From positions 1 to 33,312 of the forward strand of contig NZ_JAINDZ010000045.1 in the NCBI RefSeq assembly GCF_019802345.1: 33,312 nt of DNA. Reading direction: 5' to 3'. Each line of letters begins with the position of its first letter. Position 1 is the stretch's first letter. Position numbers and translations under genes: made by a program. A model generated the notes under the pieces. The model was given only the letters and a program-made list of their open reading frames with translations. It did not search any database and was not told the origin of the DNA. The DNA comes from Methylosinus sp. Sm6. GTDB taxonomy: Bacteria; Pseudomonadota; Alphaproteobacteria; Rhizobiales; Beijerinckiaceae. Below, one piece after another: positions 31,900-33,312 of this stretch.

Positions 31900-31939
31900 G
31901 GGCTTCGAGAGCGAGCCTGAAGGCTCGCTCTCGAAGCCC
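31900..31939. repeat. Perfect 18-bp hairpin with a TGAA loop
   Basis: 31900-31917 and 31922-31939 are exact reverse complements closing a TGAA tetraloop; the core is GCGAGCC-TGAA-GGCTCGC, identical to the core of both arms of the repeat at 20346-20406. It lies between two convergent genes and could end transcription from both sides or be a mobile palindromic element. Confidence 0.8.
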
Positions 31940-31962
31940 ATCGAAATCGATGACGCAAAACG

Positions 31963-32409
31963 CTATGGCCGAGCGAAGGCCAGGATCTTCGCCGTCAGCC
32001 TCTGCACCGTCTCGCCGCGCTGATTGGAGGTCGTCACGCGAATCTCGACCACGCCGCGCTCGCGACGCGAGCGGGAGGCGGCGACGCCGATGATCTCCGC
32101 TTCGACCAGGAGCCGGTCGCCGGGCTTGACGGGGCGGGTCCATTCGATGCGCCCGCCCGTTCCGACGAGTCCTCCGGCGATGGGCGCGCATTCGGTCAGC
32201 AGGCGCATGGTCAGAGCGGCGGTATGCCAGCCGCTCGCCACCTGCTCGCCGAACAGGCTCGCGCGCGCCGCGTCCTCGTCGAGATGAAAAGGCTGCGGAT
32301 CGAATTGCCCGGCGAAAGCCTCGATCGCCGCGCGCGTCACCTCGACGGGGCCGGCGCGGAAACGCTGGCCGACCGCGAGATCCTCGAGATGGAGACGAGT
32401 GGACGTCAA
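31963..32409 (-). CDS. MaoC-family hot-dog hydratase/dehydratase
   Basis: A protein of about 148 aa with the hot-dog fold of (R)-enoyl-CoA hydratases and MaoC-like dehydratases: LHLEDLAVGQRFRAGPVEVT, the catalytic Asp/His segment FAGQFDPQPFHLDEDAARAS, ASGWHTAALTMRLL, and GGRIEWTRPVKPGDRLLVEAEI. Such enzymes hydrate enoyl-CoA thioesters; in ethylmalonyl-CoA organisms the family includes mesaconyl-CoA hydratase, but that one is a longer two-domain protein, so this is a generic paralogue. No ATG start is available: TTG at 32409 has GAGG 4 nt upstream and gives MTSTRLHLEDL; a TTG at 32421 is the alternative. No operon partner. Precise substrate unknown. Confidence 0.85.
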   Translation of the reverse strand: MTSTRLHLEDLAVGQRFRAGPVEVTRAAIEAFAGQFDPQPFHLDEDAARASLFGEQVASGWHTAALTMRLLTECAPIAGGLVGTGGRIEWTRPVKPGDRLLVEAEIIGVAASRSRRERGVVEIRVTTSNQRGETVQRLTAKILAFARP

Positions 32410-32743
32410 TGGGCCTCGCAAGCAGATTTGCGTCTGGGCGGAGCAGGCTCGAGGCGCGCAGCCCGGCGCGAAGCTTCACGGTCGGGACTGCATAGCCAGA
32501 CTTTCTGTTCCTGTCGACGGCTCCCATATCGCCGCGTTCATCGCTCGCGGACGAGCCGGGCCGCCGCCGAGGCCACGGCCTCGCAGGGCGATCTCGACGC
32601 CTCGGCCAGGGCCGTGACAAGTCTGATTTGTCGGGATGATGTTTCGCATCGGCGCCGCTCCAATCGGCGCCGCTCCAGTTGACACGGTGACGCTCCACGG
32701 ATAGCCGTCCTCACAGGCGCGCTTTCGTCCCCCTGGAGGAGCA
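32410..32743. other. Intergenic region with tandem repeat and weak promoter
   Basis: No gene supported. ATCGGCGCCGCTCCA occurs twice in direct tandem (32648-32662, 32663-32677). TTGACA follows at 32679-32684, with a poor -10 (TAGCCG, 32702-32707) after 17 nt. GACAA/TTGTC (32616-32620 and 32628-32632) is a small inverted repeat just upstream. Together these could form the control region of the mini-ORF and glycosyltransferase downstream. Confidence 0.45.
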
Positions 32744-32872
32744 TTGAATCAGCCTCTGTGGAGCCCTTCCGGAACGCACGACCCGACCGCGATGACGGCC
32801 GTGGAAGTCGTGGCCCTGCCGTTCCGCCGGCTGAAGGTGAAGACGATCCTGATGCGGGAGCAGCCGCTATGA
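32744..32872 (+). CDS. Mini-ORF (42 aa) coupled to the glycosyltransferase
   Basis: Begins at a TTG (ATG in the same frame at 32792) with GGAGGA 4 nt upstream, and reads NQPLWSPSGTHDP then TAMTAVEVVALPFRRLKVKT and ends REQPL. Its TGA overlaps the ATG of the next gene (ATGA), the classical geometry of translational coupling. It has no signal peptide or domain I recognise. Either a small protein working with the transferase or a translated leader. Support is the ribosome binding site and the overlap, nothing more. Confidence 0.45.
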   Translation: MNQPLWSPSGTHDPTAMTAVEVVALPFRRLKVKTILMREQPL

Positions 32873-33312
32873 CCTTGCGCATGCCGATCGCGATCATGTC
32901 GTTCGACCGCCCGCAATATCTTCAGGCGGTGCTGCAATCGCTGGCGCGGCAGCATTGGCCGGCGACGCTCGAGCCGCAGTTCTTCCTGTTTCAGGATTCG
33001 GCCAAGAGCGGCCGCACCGGCGCGGCGCTCGGCGACGAGGACGCCGCCGCCGCCTCGGTGCGCGTGTTCCAGAGATATTTTCCGGACGGCGTCGTCGTGC
33101 AGGCGGAGCACAATCTCGGCGTGGCGCGCAATTTCGACCGCGCCGAGCGCGTCTTCTTCGAAGACCTGCGGGCGGAGGCGGCGGTGTTCCTCGAGGACGA
33201 CATGGTCCTCAGCCGCTATTATTTCGCGGCGATGGCGGAGCTCGCCGAGATCGCCCTGCGGCGGCCGGAGATCGGCATGTTCTCGGCCTATGGCCTGCAT
33301 CATTTCACCGAG
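32869..33312 (+). CDS. Glycosyltransferase, GnT-I-like, partial (cut by window end)
   Basis: The first 148 residues are present and open at the window edge. The start MTLRMPIAIMSFDRPQYLQA followed by VLQSLARQHW is the beginning of a GT-A fold nucleotide-sugar site. QFFLFQDSAKSG, QAEHNLGVARNFDRAERVFF and especially AVFLEDDMVLSRYYF resemble the GT13/GNT-I group (N-acetylglucosaminyltransferase I), where an EDD motif binds the metal and nucleotide sugar; GT2-type enzymes use a comparable DxD. It overlaps the mini-ORF by 4 bp. Probably acts on surface polysaccharide or protein glycans; donor and acceptor cannot be known from this fragment. Confidence 0.8.
   Translation, partial: MTLRMPIAIMSFDRPQYLQAVLQSLARQHWPATLEPQFFLFQDSAKSGRTGAALGDEDAAAASVRVFQRYFPDGVVVQAEHNLGVARNFDRAERVFFEDLRAEAAVFLEDDMVLSRYYFAAMAELAEIALRRPEIGMFSAYGLHHFTE

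Noticed and set aside
32449-32698. Minus-strand frame with WSGAD repeat suggestive of pentapeptide repeats
   Set aside because: Only two repeats, caused by a 15-bp tandem duplication; the rest is Arg/Pro-rich and not protein-like.
1-33312. CRISPR array, tRNA, rRNA, integrase or complete transposon
   Set aside because: Looked for regular spaced repeats, cloverleaf-like segments and transposase motifs; none found by eye. A dedicated search (tRNAscan, Infernal, ISfinder) would be decisive.

Overview
The window is 33.3 kb of GC-rich DNA that looks like chromosome from an alphaproteobacterium of the Rhizobiales (Hyphomicrobiales). The best pointers are an ethylmalonyl-CoA-pathway methylsuccinyl-CoA dehydrogenase (Mcd), a 30S protein S2 with a long C-terminal helix-hairpin-helix extension, a proA-nadD pair and an Omp25-like surface barrel. 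Mcd together with the general gene style would fit a serine-cycle methylotroph or methanotroph such as Methylosinus/Methylocystis, but no methane or methanol oxidation gene is present, so this is inference. No tRNA, rRNA, CRISPR array or intact insertion sequence was seen.

Layout. 1-4700: an exported protein of unknown function, an alpha-carbonic anhydrase with a Tat-type signal, a small basic protein, an ABC exporter half-transporter with a structured leader, and a host-attachment-family protein. 4881-7351: a frameshifted exported-protein gene followed by a periplasmic enterochelin-esterase-like hydrolase. 7503-12605: mcd and a TetR regulator on the minus strand, divergent from an orphan nuoD paralogue and a cytochrome P450 that look co-transcribed. 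12650-14160: an AT-richer island with an exported Cys-rich protein and a small membrane protein of unknown function. 14301-18606: a compact ArsR-controlled operon of seven genes built from only two folds apart from the regulator: three SRPBCC/AHSA1 proteins (two of them tandem double-domain) and three VOC/PhnB-like proteins. 18617-19334: a gene graveyard with a P450 carrying a large internal deletion and the C-terminal tail of a TonB-dependent receptor. 19345-27275: housekeeping genes (fabH paralogue, rimO, small membrane protein, nadD, proA, exported Ala/His/Lys-rich protein, rpsB, tsf). 27300-33312: Omp25-like barrel, divergent TetR regulator, methyl-accepting chemotaxis protein, a purine-nucleoside-phosphorylase-like protein with a degraded phosphate site, a MaoC-like hydratase, a mini-ORF and the start of a GnT-I-like glycosyltransferase cut by the window edge.

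How the genes work together. Mcd serves glyoxylate regeneration and acetyl-CoA assimilation. proA and nadD are arranged as a biosynthetic unit, with an inverted pair of REP-like elements between them. rpsB-tsf is a classic translation operon with a recognisable promoter and terminator. The esterase, the broken gene before it and the receptor remnant hint at past or partial use of foreign catecholate siderophores. The most system-like locus is the ArsR-SRPBCC-VOC operon, which has a perfect operator-like inverted repeat over its own promoter. Other points of interest are the orphan NuoD-P450 pair with an operator-like site in its promoter, the P450 deletion remnant, the divergent PNP homologue, and a leader with mutually exclusive hairpins before the ABC transporter.
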